Origin: Methanobacteriota archaeon
Lineage (GTDB): Archaea > Thermoplasmatota > Thermoplasmata > RBG-16-68-12
Assembly: GCA_005878635.1 (NCBI GenBank)
Contig: VBLS01000142.1
Location: 1 to 6,378 of the forward strand
Length of the DNA: 6,378 nucleotides
Direction: 5' to 3'
Positions within the stretch are counted from its first letter, which is position 1; each line of letters begins with the position of its first letter. Made by a program: the position numbers and the translations under genes. Positions 1 to 6,010 of this stretch are shown here, one piece after another. The notes under the pieces were generated by a model. It made no database searches. It had not been told where the DNA came from and was given only the letters and a program-made list of their open reading frames with translations.

Positions 1-240
1 TTCCCCGCCGACACGAAGTACTTCGGCGACGGGGCGCCGTTCATGATCAACTACCGCGTGAAGGACCTGGACGCCGTGCTCGCGTCGCTTCGACGGGAAG
101 GAGTTTCGATCGTGCCGGAGCGGCAGGATTACGAGTACGGTCGGTTCGCCTGGATCACCGACCCGGAAGGAAATCGGATCGAGCTGTGGGAGCCCCCGAA
201 GATCTATCGGGCTCCGGAGACCGCGACGACGATGGAGTGA
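1..240 (+). CDS. VOC/glyoxalase-fold protein, C-terminal fragment
   Basis: This is the last 79 codons of a gene that begins left of the window; the frame is open from base 1 and ends with TGA. The visible part is one beta-alpha-beta-beta-beta module of the vicinal oxygen chelate fold. Residues 14-20 (FMINYRV) form the first strand, KDLDAVLASLRREGV (21-35) is the usual amphipathic helix, and YGRFAWITDPEGNRIELWEP (46-65) is the classic closing strand signature. By family analogy E61 would be a metal ligand. VOC proteins include glyoxalase I, ring-cleavage dioxygenases and antibiotic-binding proteins. The fragment has no marker that picks a substrate, and many short single-domain members annotated as glyoxalases have unknown function. 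The stop lies four bases from the stop of the convergent dehydrogenase gene. The family is secure; the reaction is not. Confidence 0.87.
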   Translation, partial: FPADTKYFGDGAPFMINYRVKDLDAVLASLRREGVSIVPERQDYEYGRFAWITDPEGNRIELWEPPKIYRAPETATTME

Positions 241-244
241 GGAC

Positions 245-1042
245 CTACCAAGGGATGCGCTTGCCGTCGCGGTAGAATCCGCCCGTCGCATCGGCGGGGA
301 GCTTGACGGTGAGGAAGATCGAGCGGCCGCCGACCGGCACGCTTCGGGAGGCGCCGCGGCCTCCCATGTCCGTACGGACCCATCCGGGGCACACCGAGTT
401 GACGGTGATCCCTTTCGAGGACAGGTCCCGCCCGAGGATCCGCGTCAACGCATTGAGCGAGACCTTCGACACGGAATACGAAGACGGCCAGCCGTCGCGC
501 TTCTGCGCTCCTTGATCCAGCGCCGCAAGGTAGGAGGCGACGAGCGAGTCGAGCGCGGGTCGCGTGAGCGTCGGGCTGTCGAATCGGGCTCGGAGATTCT
601 CCTCGAGGTACGAAAGCTCGCCTAGGCCGCTCGAGACCATGACGATGCGACCTCCACGGGGGATGAACGGCAGGAGGGCATCCGTGACGTCCCGCGGTCC
701 GAAGTAATTCGTCGCAATCGTCTGGGCCGCGAGGCGTCGGTCGCCTCCCCACGATCCGATTCCCGCGTTGTTCACGAGGACGTCCAGGCGGGGGATGAGG
801 TTTGGTAGATCCTGCGCGAGGGCCGCGATGCTCCCTTGATCCGTGACGTCCAGCTGATGGTACGACACCTGCTTGCCGTCCGCGTCGAGGCTTCGGGCAG
901 CAGCAATGCCTTTGCTCTCCGTCCGGCTCGTGAGGACCACGCGGTATCCGTCCGCCTGGAGCTGCCGGGCGGTTTCGAGGCCCAGGCCGCGGTTCGCGCC
1001 GGTGACCAGGGCGGTGGGCCGATCCGATTTTTCGTCGACCAT
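245..1042 (-). CDS. SDR-family NAD(P)-dependent oxidoreductase, carbonyl-reductase-like
   Basis: A complete 265-residue short-chain dehydrogenase with a Rossmann fold, probably cytosolic. The cofactor loop TGANRGLG is at residues 14-21. R40 after strand 2 (VVLTSR) suggests NADP(H). LDVT at 64-67 is the adenine pocket, NNAG is at 91-94, and the catalytic set is N112, S138, Y189 and K193 (YSVSK). PGWVRTDM at 219-226 follows the active site. The segment of about 50 residues between S138 and Y189 is longer than in classical SDRs and, with the TGANRGLG start, resembles the carbonyl reductase (CBR1) type that reduces quinones and aldehydes; the substrate is an inference. The start is the ATG at 1040-1042, since the MVDEKSDRPTALVTG N-terminus has the normal length before the glycine loop. 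The gene is divergent from the surface protein gene and convergent, with a four-base gap, with the VOC gene. Confidence 0.93.
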   Translation of the reverse strand: MVDEKSDRPTALVTGANRGLGLETARQLQADGYRVVLTSRTESKGIAAARSLDADGKQVSYHQLDVTDQGSIAALAQDLPNLIPRLDVLVNNAGIGSWGGDRRLAAQTIATNYFGPRDVTDALLPFIPRGGRIVMVSSGLGELSYLEENLRARFDSPTLTRPALDSLVASYLAALDQGAQKRDGWPSSYSVSKVSLNALTRILGRDLSSKGITVNSVCPGWVRTDMGGRGASRSVPVGGRSIFLTVKLPADATGGFYRDGKRIPW

Positions 1043-1067
1043 GCGATCCCATCCAACGAGTCGGTTC

Positions 1068-1082
1068 GGCTTGTCATTTTGC
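1068..1082 (-). promoter_or_regulatory. Weak candidate TATA element for the SDR gene
   Basis: On the minus strand, bases 1082 to 1071 read GCAAAATGACAA, the only AT-rich patch close to the dehydrogenase start. Its centre is about 33 bases from the ATG, so transcription would begin a few bases before it. The match to an archaeal BRE/TATA consensus is poor. An alternative on the same strand is CGCATAAGGGC near 1131-1141, the complement of the surface gene box, which would give a leader of roughly 70 bases. Confidence 0.25.
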
Positions 1083-1125
1083 TCCGCTGGCTTCCGTCGG
1101 ACGTGCTCAGCGGCGATAACGGTCC

Positions 1126-1140
1126 CAAAGCCCTTATGCG
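1126..1140 (+). promoter_or_regulatory. Candidate archaeal BRE/TATA promoter of the surface protein gene
   Basis: CAAAGCCCTTATGCG fits the archaeal layout of an A-rich BRE followed by a TTAT-type TATA box. With initiation about 25 bases past the box centre, the transcript would start near 1160 and carry a leader of about 30 bases, long enough for a ribosome binding site. The MDR gene has a similar AAAGGTTCTTAC element in front of it. No other element of this type lies in the divergent gap on this strand. Confidence 0.45.
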
Positions 1141-1162
1141 GCGAAGATTCGACCTCAACCTT

Positions 1163-1185
1163 CCGCGGGCCCGGATCCGCGGGTG
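1163..1185 (+). promoter_or_regulatory. GC-rich leader hairpin overlapping the ribosome binding site
   Basis: CCGCGG occurs at 1163-1168 and again at 1177-1182. As the sequence is self-complementary, the two copies can pair into a six-base-pair stem with an eight-base loop. The second arm runs into GGGTG (1181-1185), a plausible Shine-Dalgarno element six bases before the ATG at 1192. The same bases also read as two seven-base direct repeats (CCGCGGG) with a 14-base period. Pairing would hide the ribosome site; any regulatory effect is inference. Confidence 0.3.
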
Positions 1186-1191
1186 TTTCCG

Positions 1192-4100
1192 ATGGCCACC
1201 GCGTCGGTCCGCGTCCGTGTATCGATCTCGTCGGCCGTGTTCACGGCGATCGTCCTGCTTCTCGTCAGCGTGGCCCCGGCGTGGGCCTCGGGCCCGAACG
1301 GACGAATCCAAGGATACGTCACGATGAGCGGTTCGGCGACGCCGATCTCTGGCGCCTCCGTCCACACCGAAGCTTCCGATTTCCCCTGGGTCGTCGACAC
1401 GACCACGGACTCGTTCGGATTCTTCCAGTTCGCGGTCGCCCCGCACCGGTACACGCTCAGTATCTCCTCTCCTTCATTTTCTCTAAACCAGACCGGTGTC
1501 GCGGTCGGATCCGCCCAGACCGTTTGGGCGAATATGTCCTTGCGGCCGGCCTCGAGCCGCACCGCCCGCTTCGTCGGCTACGTCACCGACAGCGTCTCCT
1601 CGGCACCGGTGACCGTGGGGAGCGTCGTGGCCCGGCCGTGGTACGGTAGCGCCTCGACCTACGAGAACCGGAGCGCCCTCAACGCCTCCGGATATTATTC
1701 GATCGATCTCGTCCCCGATTCCTACGACATCGCCTCCGACGCCGTCGTCGGCTACGTTCCGCATGACTACTATCCCCTCTACATCGGCACCGGGGTCCTG
1801 TGGTACAACTTCACGATGGACCCGAATCCCGTGAACGCGTGGATCAACGGGACCGTGCTCGACGACGCGACGTCCGCGCCGATCGCCGGCGCGACGATCA
1901 CCGGCCGGGTAGACAGCTCGCTCGTTCTGCCCGGCGTGACCTCCGATGCGGCGGGACATTATTCCCTGCCGACGCAGAGCGGCACCGTGGAGATTGCGGC
2001 CGACGCCGCGGGCTACGCGCCCGGGTCGACGAGCGTCTACGTCTGGAGCGCCGGGTCCTACTTCCAGGACTTCCGACTCCCGCCGTTGTCGCGGACGATC
2101 CGCGGCTACCTGACCGACGGGGTCACGAAGGCGGCGATGCCCGGCGTCCCCGTGACGGTCTCCCCGATCTTCTTCTCCGGATACTACGACCAGACGACGA
2201 CGGACGGCTCCGGCTACTTCCAGGTCCAGGTCCCGGACGACTACTATTCCGTCCAAGGGCACCAGACCGGCTACACGACGTGGACCACGTGGGTCGTCTT
2301 CTTTGCCAACGGCGAAGCCTGGGCGAACGGGACGTTGTGGCCGATCATCTCCCGCGTCTCGGGCTACCTGATCGACGCCGCCGATGGCAGCCATGTCCCC
2401 GGCCTCGGCGTCCAGGTGGCCGACCTACGGACCTCGTACGGACTGTTCAAGCCCGCCGACGCTGCGGGCTTCTTCACCTTCGATGTCCCGCCGACGCCCG
2501 CCATGTCCATTTGGGTCTACGGATCCGGAAACTACACGGGCAACGTGGCCTACGTCGAGACGAAACCGTACCAGACCACGTGGGTCAACATCACGATCGG
2601 CCGCCTGTCCTCCGACATCGCGACCCACGTGACGAACGCCCTGACGGGGGCGAACCTCTCCGGCGTCACGCTCATCGCGGCCTGGTACTTCGGCAGCGAT
2701 GTCCAGACGACCGACGTCAGCGGCTCGGCGGCCCTCGGTGCGCCGACCGCCATGACCGTCTACGTCACCGCGATCGCCTCGGGCTACCAATACTGGACCG
2801 GCTCCTTGACGACCGCCGCCGGGACGAACCGGCTCGACATCGCCTTGTGGCCGGACCTGCCGACGGACGTGCACGTCCGCGGGTGGGTCCGGGACGCGAC
2901 CTCCGGAGTCGGGATGTGGCCCGCCTCGGTCGAGGCGACCGGGTACGACGGGCAAACGTACACCGCCTACACGAACGGGACGGGATATTACGATCTGTCC
3001 ACGGTCGCGGCGCCCCAGACCGTCCGGGCGATGGAGTACGGCTACGCCGGGTCGCAGGCCACCCTCAATCCGTCCCCGGGGGACAGCCTCTGGGTGAACC
3101 TCACCCTCGCCGCGGACAACAGCCCGCCTTCGATCCGGAGTTTCACCGCGACCCCGTCGACGGGCCTCGATCCGGCCCACCCCACCGCCCTCGCGGCGGA
3201 CATCGGGGAGGCGAGCTTGGGCCTGGCGACGATCTCGATCCTCATGATGTACTCCTCGTCCGCCGGGATCGGCACGTTCCTGCGGCTCGGATCCCTCGAT
3301 CCCGCGACCGTCTCGATGGCCTCGCCGTCGGCGGGCAACTACTCCGTGACCTCGTCGTGGGACACGCGGACCCCGGTGGGCCATCTGACCGATGCCCTGA
3401 CGAACGTGTGGTGGCCCGTCCTCTCCTACAGCCCGTTCCTCGCCGGCATGAGCGGCTACTACAGCGACGCGTCTCTGGCCGCGCCGGTCGCCGGTAACGC
3501 GCTGTTCGACACCCGCGATGGTCGCCTCCTGTTCGTGGTCACCGGATCTGACTTCGTCGGCCCGCACGACGATCCGACGTCGACGTTCCAACCCGCGGCC
3601 TCGGCGGTTCAGATTGACCTGACGAGCGCCGCGATCGTGGGCTACTCGCTGGTCCGAGGGCCCACGTTCGGGCTCGGGAGCCTGCGCCTTTCGTATGCCC
3701 CCGCGGTCCCGAGCGGGACCTATGCTGGGCTCATTGAGACCGAGGATTCGTCGTACCAGTACTCGTCGGCGGCCGTTCTGATGCAGACTGCCGCGGACGC
3801 CGTCCCGCCGGTCGCGAACGCGGGGACGGACCTGACGGTCAACGAGGACGCGGCGATGACGTTCGACGGATTCGCTTCGACGGACAACGTCGGGATCGCG
3901 AGCTACACGTGGACCTTCATGGACGGCTCGGCGCAGACCCTCCCCGGAGCGGCGCCTATGTACGTCTTCGCGGCGCCTGGCATCTACATCGTCACCTTGA
4001 CCGTGCGCGACGCCGACGGGAATTCGGCGACCGACCTGGTGACGGTCACCGTGCGCGACGTGACGAGGCCGAGCGTCTCGATCCCCACGCCATCCGAATC

Positions 4101-4602
4101 GGCTCACGTGTCCGGATCGATTGGGATCACCGTGAACGCCTCCGACAACGTCGGGGTCGTGCGGGTCCAGCTCCGGGTCGACGGGACTGCGGTGGCCAAC
4201 GATACGGCCGCCCCGTTTGAATTCGTCCTGCCCTCCGGGAGCCTGTCGATCGGTAACCACACGCTCGAAGTCGTCGCCTACGACGCCGCGGGGAACTCCG
4301 CGAGTGAGGTGCGCCACGTGACCGTGGTCGCGGCCGCCGGAAGCCCGATCGCCCCCGCCCTCGTGGTGGCTGGAGGAATCGGCTTCCTCGTGCTCCTGGC
4401 CGTCCTGGTGGCCTTCCTGATCCTGCGGGGCCGCAGGCGCCGACCGGTCGCAGCGCCTCTCCCAACTCCAAGTCCGCCTGTCGCACCCCTGGAGGCCGCC
4501 GCTGTCCAGGAGGCACCGGTCGAGCCCGAGCCCGCGGCCCCGGTGGAGTCCCCTCCGGCGGAACCCGATCCGGAGTTCGACGAGCCGCTGCCCCCGGAAT
4601 GA
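1192..4602 (+). CDS. Secreted, membrane-anchored multi-domain surface protein (CarboxypepD_reg-like repeats, PKD, Ig-like)
   Basis: A complete 1136-residue exported protein, probably a cell-surface structural or adhesive glycoprotein. Residues 1-32 are a signal peptide (Arg-rich start, hydrophobic core, AWA-SG cleavage site). Residues 38-643 are seven repeats of about 85 residues resembling carboxypeptidase-regulatory/transthyretin-like beta-sandwiches. Residues 644-871 match nothing I recognise. Residues 872-956 are a PKD domain (PPVANAGTD, then YTWTFMDGS and GIYIVTLTVRDADGN). Residues 960-1046 are a bacterial-Ig-like domain (ASDNVGVVRVQLRVDG, YDAAGNS). Residues 1056-1078 are one transmembrane helix, followed by RGRRRR and a 50-residue acidic proline-rich tail inside the cell. 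There are 16 N-x-S/T sequons, no cysteine and only three lysines. I chose the ATG at 1192, which has GGGTG six bases upstream; an in-frame GTG at 1183 would add three residues. No catalytic site is visible, and the ligand is unknown. Confidence 0.9.
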   Translation: MATASVRVRVSISSAVFTAIVLLLVSVAPAWASGPNGRIQGYVTMSGSATPISGASVHTEASDFPWVVDTTTDSFGFFQFAVAPHRYTLSISSPSFSLNQTGVAVGSAQTVWANMSLRPASSRTARFVGYVTDSVSSAPVTVGSVVARPWYGSASTYENRSALNASGYYSIDLVPDSYDIASDAVVGYVPHDYYPLYIGTGVLWYNFTMDPNPVNAWINGTVLDDATSAPIAGATITGRVDSSLVLPGVTSDAAGHYSLPTQSGTVEIAADAAGYAPGSTSVYVWSAGSYFQDFRLPPLSRTIRGYLTDGVTKAAMPGVPVTVSPIFFSGYYDQTTTDGSGYFQVQVPDDYYSVQGHQTGYTTWTTWVVFFANGEAWANGTLWPIISRVSGYLIDAADGSHVPGLGVQVADLRTSYGLFKPADAAGFFTFDVPPTPAMSIWVYGSGNYTGNVAYVETKPYQTTWVNITIGRLSSDIATHVTNALTGANLSGVTLIAAWYFGSDVQTTDVSGSAALGAPTAMTVYVTAIASGYQYWTGSLTTAAGTNRLDIALWPDLPTDVHVRGWVRDATSGVGMWPASVEATGYDGQTYTAYTNGTGYYDLSTVAAPQTVRAMEYGYAGSQATLNPSPGDSLWVNLTLAADNSPPSIRSFTATPSTGLDPAHPTALAADIGEASLGLATISILMMYSSSAGIGTFLRLGSLDPATVSMASPSAGNYSVTSSWDTRTPVGHLTDALTNVWWPVLSYSPFLAGMSGYYSDASLAAPVAGNALFDTRDGRLLFVVTGSDFVGPHDDPTSTFQPAASAVQIDLTSAAIVGYSLVRGPTFGLGSLRLSYAPAVPSGTYAGLIETEDSSYQYSSAAVLMQTAADAVPPVANAGTDLTVNEDAAMTFDGFASTDNVGIASYTWTFMDGSAQTLPGAAPMYVFAAPGIYIVTLTVRDADGNSATDLVTVTVRDVTRPSVSIPTPSESAHVSGSIGITVNASDNVGVVRVQLRVDGTAVANDTAAPFEFVLPSGSLSIGNHTLEVVAYDAAGNSASEVRHVTVVAAAGSPIAPALVVAGGIGFLVLLAVLVAFLILRGRRRRPVAAPLPTPSPPVAPLEAAAVQEAPVEPEPAAPVESPPAEPDPEFDEPLPPE
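1303..3120 (+). repeat. Seven tandem coding repeats of about 85 residues
   Basis: The units begin at bases 1303, 1567, 1837, 2095, 2353, 2614 and 2872 (residues 38, 126, 216, 302, 388, 475 and 561). Each opens with a strand of the form [R/T]-x-x-G-Y-[V/L]-T-D (RIQGYVTM, RFVGYVTD, TIRGYLTD, RVSGYLID, HVRGWVRD). A proline/glycine turn (for example SAPIAGATITG, AAMPGVPVTV) and a D-x-x-G-[Y/F]-[Y/F] strand (SFGFFQF, ASGYYSI, GSGYFQV, AAGFFTF, GTGYYDL) follow. Units 1, 2, 4, 5 and 7 close with W-x-N-x-[S/T]. The copies are clearly diverged at base level, so this is an old protein-domain repeat, not a recent DNA duplication. Confidence 0.85.
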
Positions 4603-4626
4603 GCAGAAACGTGTTCCGACGCGGAC

Positions 4627-4646
4627 GAGAAAACCGATTGCCGGCT
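4627..4646 (-). terminator. Candidate intrinsic terminator of the MDR gene
   Basis: Read on the minus strand, AGCCG (starting at the last base of the MDR stop codon) pairs with CGGTT across a GCAAT loop, giving five base pairs including one G-T wobble. TTCTC follows at once. The stem is short and the pyrimidine run imperfect, so this is weak. The 43-base gap to the surface gene also holds TCCG-ACG-CGGA at 4615-4625, a possible small hairpin for the opposite strand, with no T run after it. Confidence 0.3.
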
Positions 4647-5635
4647 CAGGGCACGCTGATCACGATCTTGCCGCGAGCCTTGCCGGTGCCCAAGCGACGA
4701 ACGGCATCGGGCACCTGTTCGAAGGAGTACTTTCCATCGAGGGCCGGAGCCAACTTTCCGGATTCGAGGAATTCCTTCAGGATAACGAGATCCTCCGGTG
4801 CCGGCTTGGCCAAGAATCCGAGGAGCCGCTGGCTCACGAACTTCGACAACAGGATCGTCTTGATGACGCGTGCGATCGGGTGGCGGCTGGCCCCCACCAG
4901 CACGTACGTCCCGTCCTTGGTCAGCACGCGTCGGCAGGCTGACAGCGAGCGGTTCGCCCCGATGTCGAAGAAGACGTCGTAGCGCTCCCCGCGGTCGACG
5001 AAATCTTCCCGGGTGTAGTCGATGACCTCGTCCGCGCCGATCGAGCGCAGCATCTCGAGGTTCTCCGGGCTGCTGACCGCCGTCACGTGCGCCCCGAGCG
5101 CCTTCGCGACTTGGACCGCGAGGGTGCCCACGCCGCCGCCGGCCCCGTAGATCAAGACCCGCTGCCCCGGTCTCAGTTGCGCCTTGTTGCGCAGGCCCTG
5201 CAGGGCCGTGTAGCCCGCTCCCGGCACGGCCGCGGCCTGCTCGAACGACACGTTGCGAGGTTTCGGGGCCAATCCGGTCTCGCCGCTCGTCGTATATTCC
5301 GCGAAGCTGCCGCGACCTTGGCCGAACACTTCATCGCCGGGCTTGAAACGCGTCACGTTCTTGCCGATGGCCTCGACCGTTCCCGCGACGTCTGCCCCGC
5401 GGATGGGGGTCTTCGGCCGGCGGAGTCCCTCGGACAACCGCACCACAAAGAAGTCGGCCGACATCATGTGCCAATCGAACGCATTCACCGACGCGGCGCG
5501 GACTTTCACGAGCACGCGGTCGTCGGGGAGCACCGGCTTCTCGATCTCTCGGAGGTGCAACACCTCGGGTGGTCCGTATCGATCTTGCACGAAGGCCTTC
5601 ATCGTCCCCTCGCGATGGGACGCGGTGGCGGACAT
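4646..5635 (-). CDS. Zinc-independent MDR oxidoreductase, quinone-oxidoreductase / NAD(P)-dependent alcohol dehydrogenase-like
   Basis: A complete 329-residue medium-chain dehydrogenase/reductase, probably cytosolic. The GroES-like N-terminal half runs from MKAFVQDRYGPPEVL (12-26) through VKVRAASVNAFDWHMM (43-58) and GADVAGTVEAIG (80-91) to RFKPGDEVFG (96-105). The Rossmann half starts at VPGAGYTALQGL (137-148) and has the cofactor loop GAGGGVG at 164-170. The Cys and His-Glu ligands of catalytic-zinc alcohol dehydrogenases are absent, as is the four-cysteine structural lobe, so it belongs with the zinc-free quinone-oxidoreductase-like branch, which usually reduces quinones or enones with NADPH. 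The substrate is not deducible. Two starts are possible: the ATG at 5635 has GAGAGGG six bases ahead, while the ATG at 5602 gives the usual MKA family N-terminus and has GAGGGG close by. The gene converges on the surface protein gene. Confidence 0.92.
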   Translation of the reverse strand: MSATASHREGTMKAFVQDRYGPPEVLHLREIEKPVLPDDRVLVKVRAASVNAFDWHMMSADFFVVRLSEGLRRPKTPIRGADVAGTVEAIGKNVTRFKPGDEVFGQGRGSFAEYTTSGETGLAPKPRNVSFEQAAAVPGAGYTALQGLRNKAQLRPGQRVLIYGAGGGVGTLAVQVAKALGAHVTAVSSPENLEMLRSIGADEVIDYTREDFVDRGERYDVFFDIGANRSLSACRRVLTKDGTYVLVGASRHPIARVIKTILLSKFVSQRLLGFLAKPAPEDLVILKEFLESGKLAPALDGKYSFEQVPDAVRRLGTGKARGKIVISVP

Positions 5636-5668
5636 GATGTTCCCTCTCGACCGCCGGATAGCCCGCGA

Positions 5669-5683
5669 GGTAAGAACCTTTCC
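5669..5683 (-). promoter_or_regulatory. Candidate archaeal BRE/TATA promoter of the MDR gene
   Basis: On the minus strand, bases 5683 to 5669 read GGAAAGGTTCTTACC, an A-rich BRE-like block followed by a TTCTTA box. The box centre is about 37 bases before the ATG at 5635, which puts initiation near 5646 and leaves a short leader that includes at least part of the GAGAGGG ribosome site at 5642-5648. It resembles the surface gene promoter (AAAGCCCTTATG). The MDR gene is therefore probably transcribed separately from the AbrB-type gene. Confidence 0.4.
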
Positions 5684-5755
5684 GGGGGCTTGCGTGCGTG
5701 GCCCCGGTGGACTGGAAACCTAGCTGCCCCTCGGAATCCGAAAGGAGGTCGCTGG

Positions 5756-5769
5756 TGATCTAGAGATCA
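5756..5769. repeat. Inverted repeat across the AbrB-type gene stop codon
   Basis: TGATCT at 5756-5761 and AGATCA at 5764-5769 are perfect complements around a two-base spacer, and they span the TAG stop (5760-5762, minus strand). A two-base loop cannot form as drawn, so an RNA hairpin would lose its inner pairs. As DNA it could be a small dyad binding site. No T run follows, so it is a poor terminator. Confidence 0.3.
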
Positions 5770-5972
5770 TCTGAACCCTTCTTCGTTTCACGGATCAGAT
5801 CTCGGAGATCCCGTCGGAACTTCCAGGTGCCGCTCAGATCTTGTGGCCGAGGCAGTTTTCGACGGATTTCAACTTCCAAGAAGTCCCCGTTACGAATGTC
5901 GTACCTGTGAACGACCTCGTCTGGGAGGATAAAGCCTAGGGAATTGCCCCACTTCTTCGCCCGGGCGATCAC
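5760..5972 (-). CDS. AbrB/MazE (SpoVT-AbrB) DNA-binding protein, antitoxin-like, without adjacent toxin
   Basis: A 70-residue protein. Residues 3-37 (ARAKKWGNSLGFILPDEVV, then IRNGDFLEVEIR) are a swapped-hairpin SpoVT-AbrB domain with the KKWGNSL signature of archaeal MazE/VapB-like antitoxins. The C-terminal stretch 44-70, rich in Arg and Asp, is where antitoxins of this family usually grip their toxin. I place the start at the GTG 5972. The domain begins there in homologues, and a TATA-like box (ATTTATGC) is centred 29 bases upstream, so the mRNA would be leaderless or nearly so. The frame stays open to an ATG at 6221, but that extension would overlap the neighbouring gene and reads as low-complexity out-of-frame sequence. 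No PIN or MazF-type toxin is encoded on either side in this window. It may be an orphan antitoxin or a free-standing transcription regulator. Confidence 0.82.
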   Translation of the reverse strand: MIARAKKWGNSLGFILPDEVVHRYDIRNGDFLEVEIRRKLPRPQDLSGTWKFRRDLRDLIRETKKGSDDL

Positions 5973-5994
5973 GGACCTACGTGATGCAGCTAGT

Positions 5995-6010
5995 TGTGCA
6001 TAAATCCTGG
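5995..6010 (-). promoter_or_regulatory. Candidate archaeal TATA promoter of the AbrB-type gene
   Basis: On the minus strand, bases 6010 to 5995 read CCAGGATTTATGCACA. The TTTATG core is centred near 6001, 29 bases before the GTG at 5972. In archaea the start site falls about 25 bases past the box, so the first transcribed base would be at or just before the start codon. This spacing is the main reason for choosing the short form of the protein. Confidence 0.5.

Noticed and set aside
204..1052. A 282-codon minus-strand frame overlapping the SDR gene.
   Set aside because: It is a compositional shadow (Arg/Pro/Gly-rich); the overlapping frame holds all SDR motifs.
1800..4317. Long open frames inside the surface gene: 565 codons on the plus strand (1800-3497) and 630 codons on the minus strand (2425-4317).
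   Set aside because: They are Arg-, Asp- and Gly-rich shadow translations of GC-rich coding DNA with no domain pattern. The surface protein frame has a signal peptide, repeats, PKD domain and membrane anchor.
5087..5758. Plus-strand open frames opposite the MDR gene (5087-5758 and 5253-5723).
   Set aside because: No recognisable motif, Arg/His-rich composition, and they lie fully antisense to a well-supported gene. The start of the MDR gene explains the region.
5636..5759. Search for a small toxin gene between the AbrB-type and MDR genes.
   Set aside because: The 124 bases contain no frame with a plausible start, ribosome site and length on either strand.
5757..5840. Six GATC sites within 84 bases at the end of the AbrB-type gene.
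   Set aside because: Most arise from Asp-Leu and Leu-Ile-Arg codons (for example RDLRDLIR), so protein sequence explains them; no methylation or replication context is visible.
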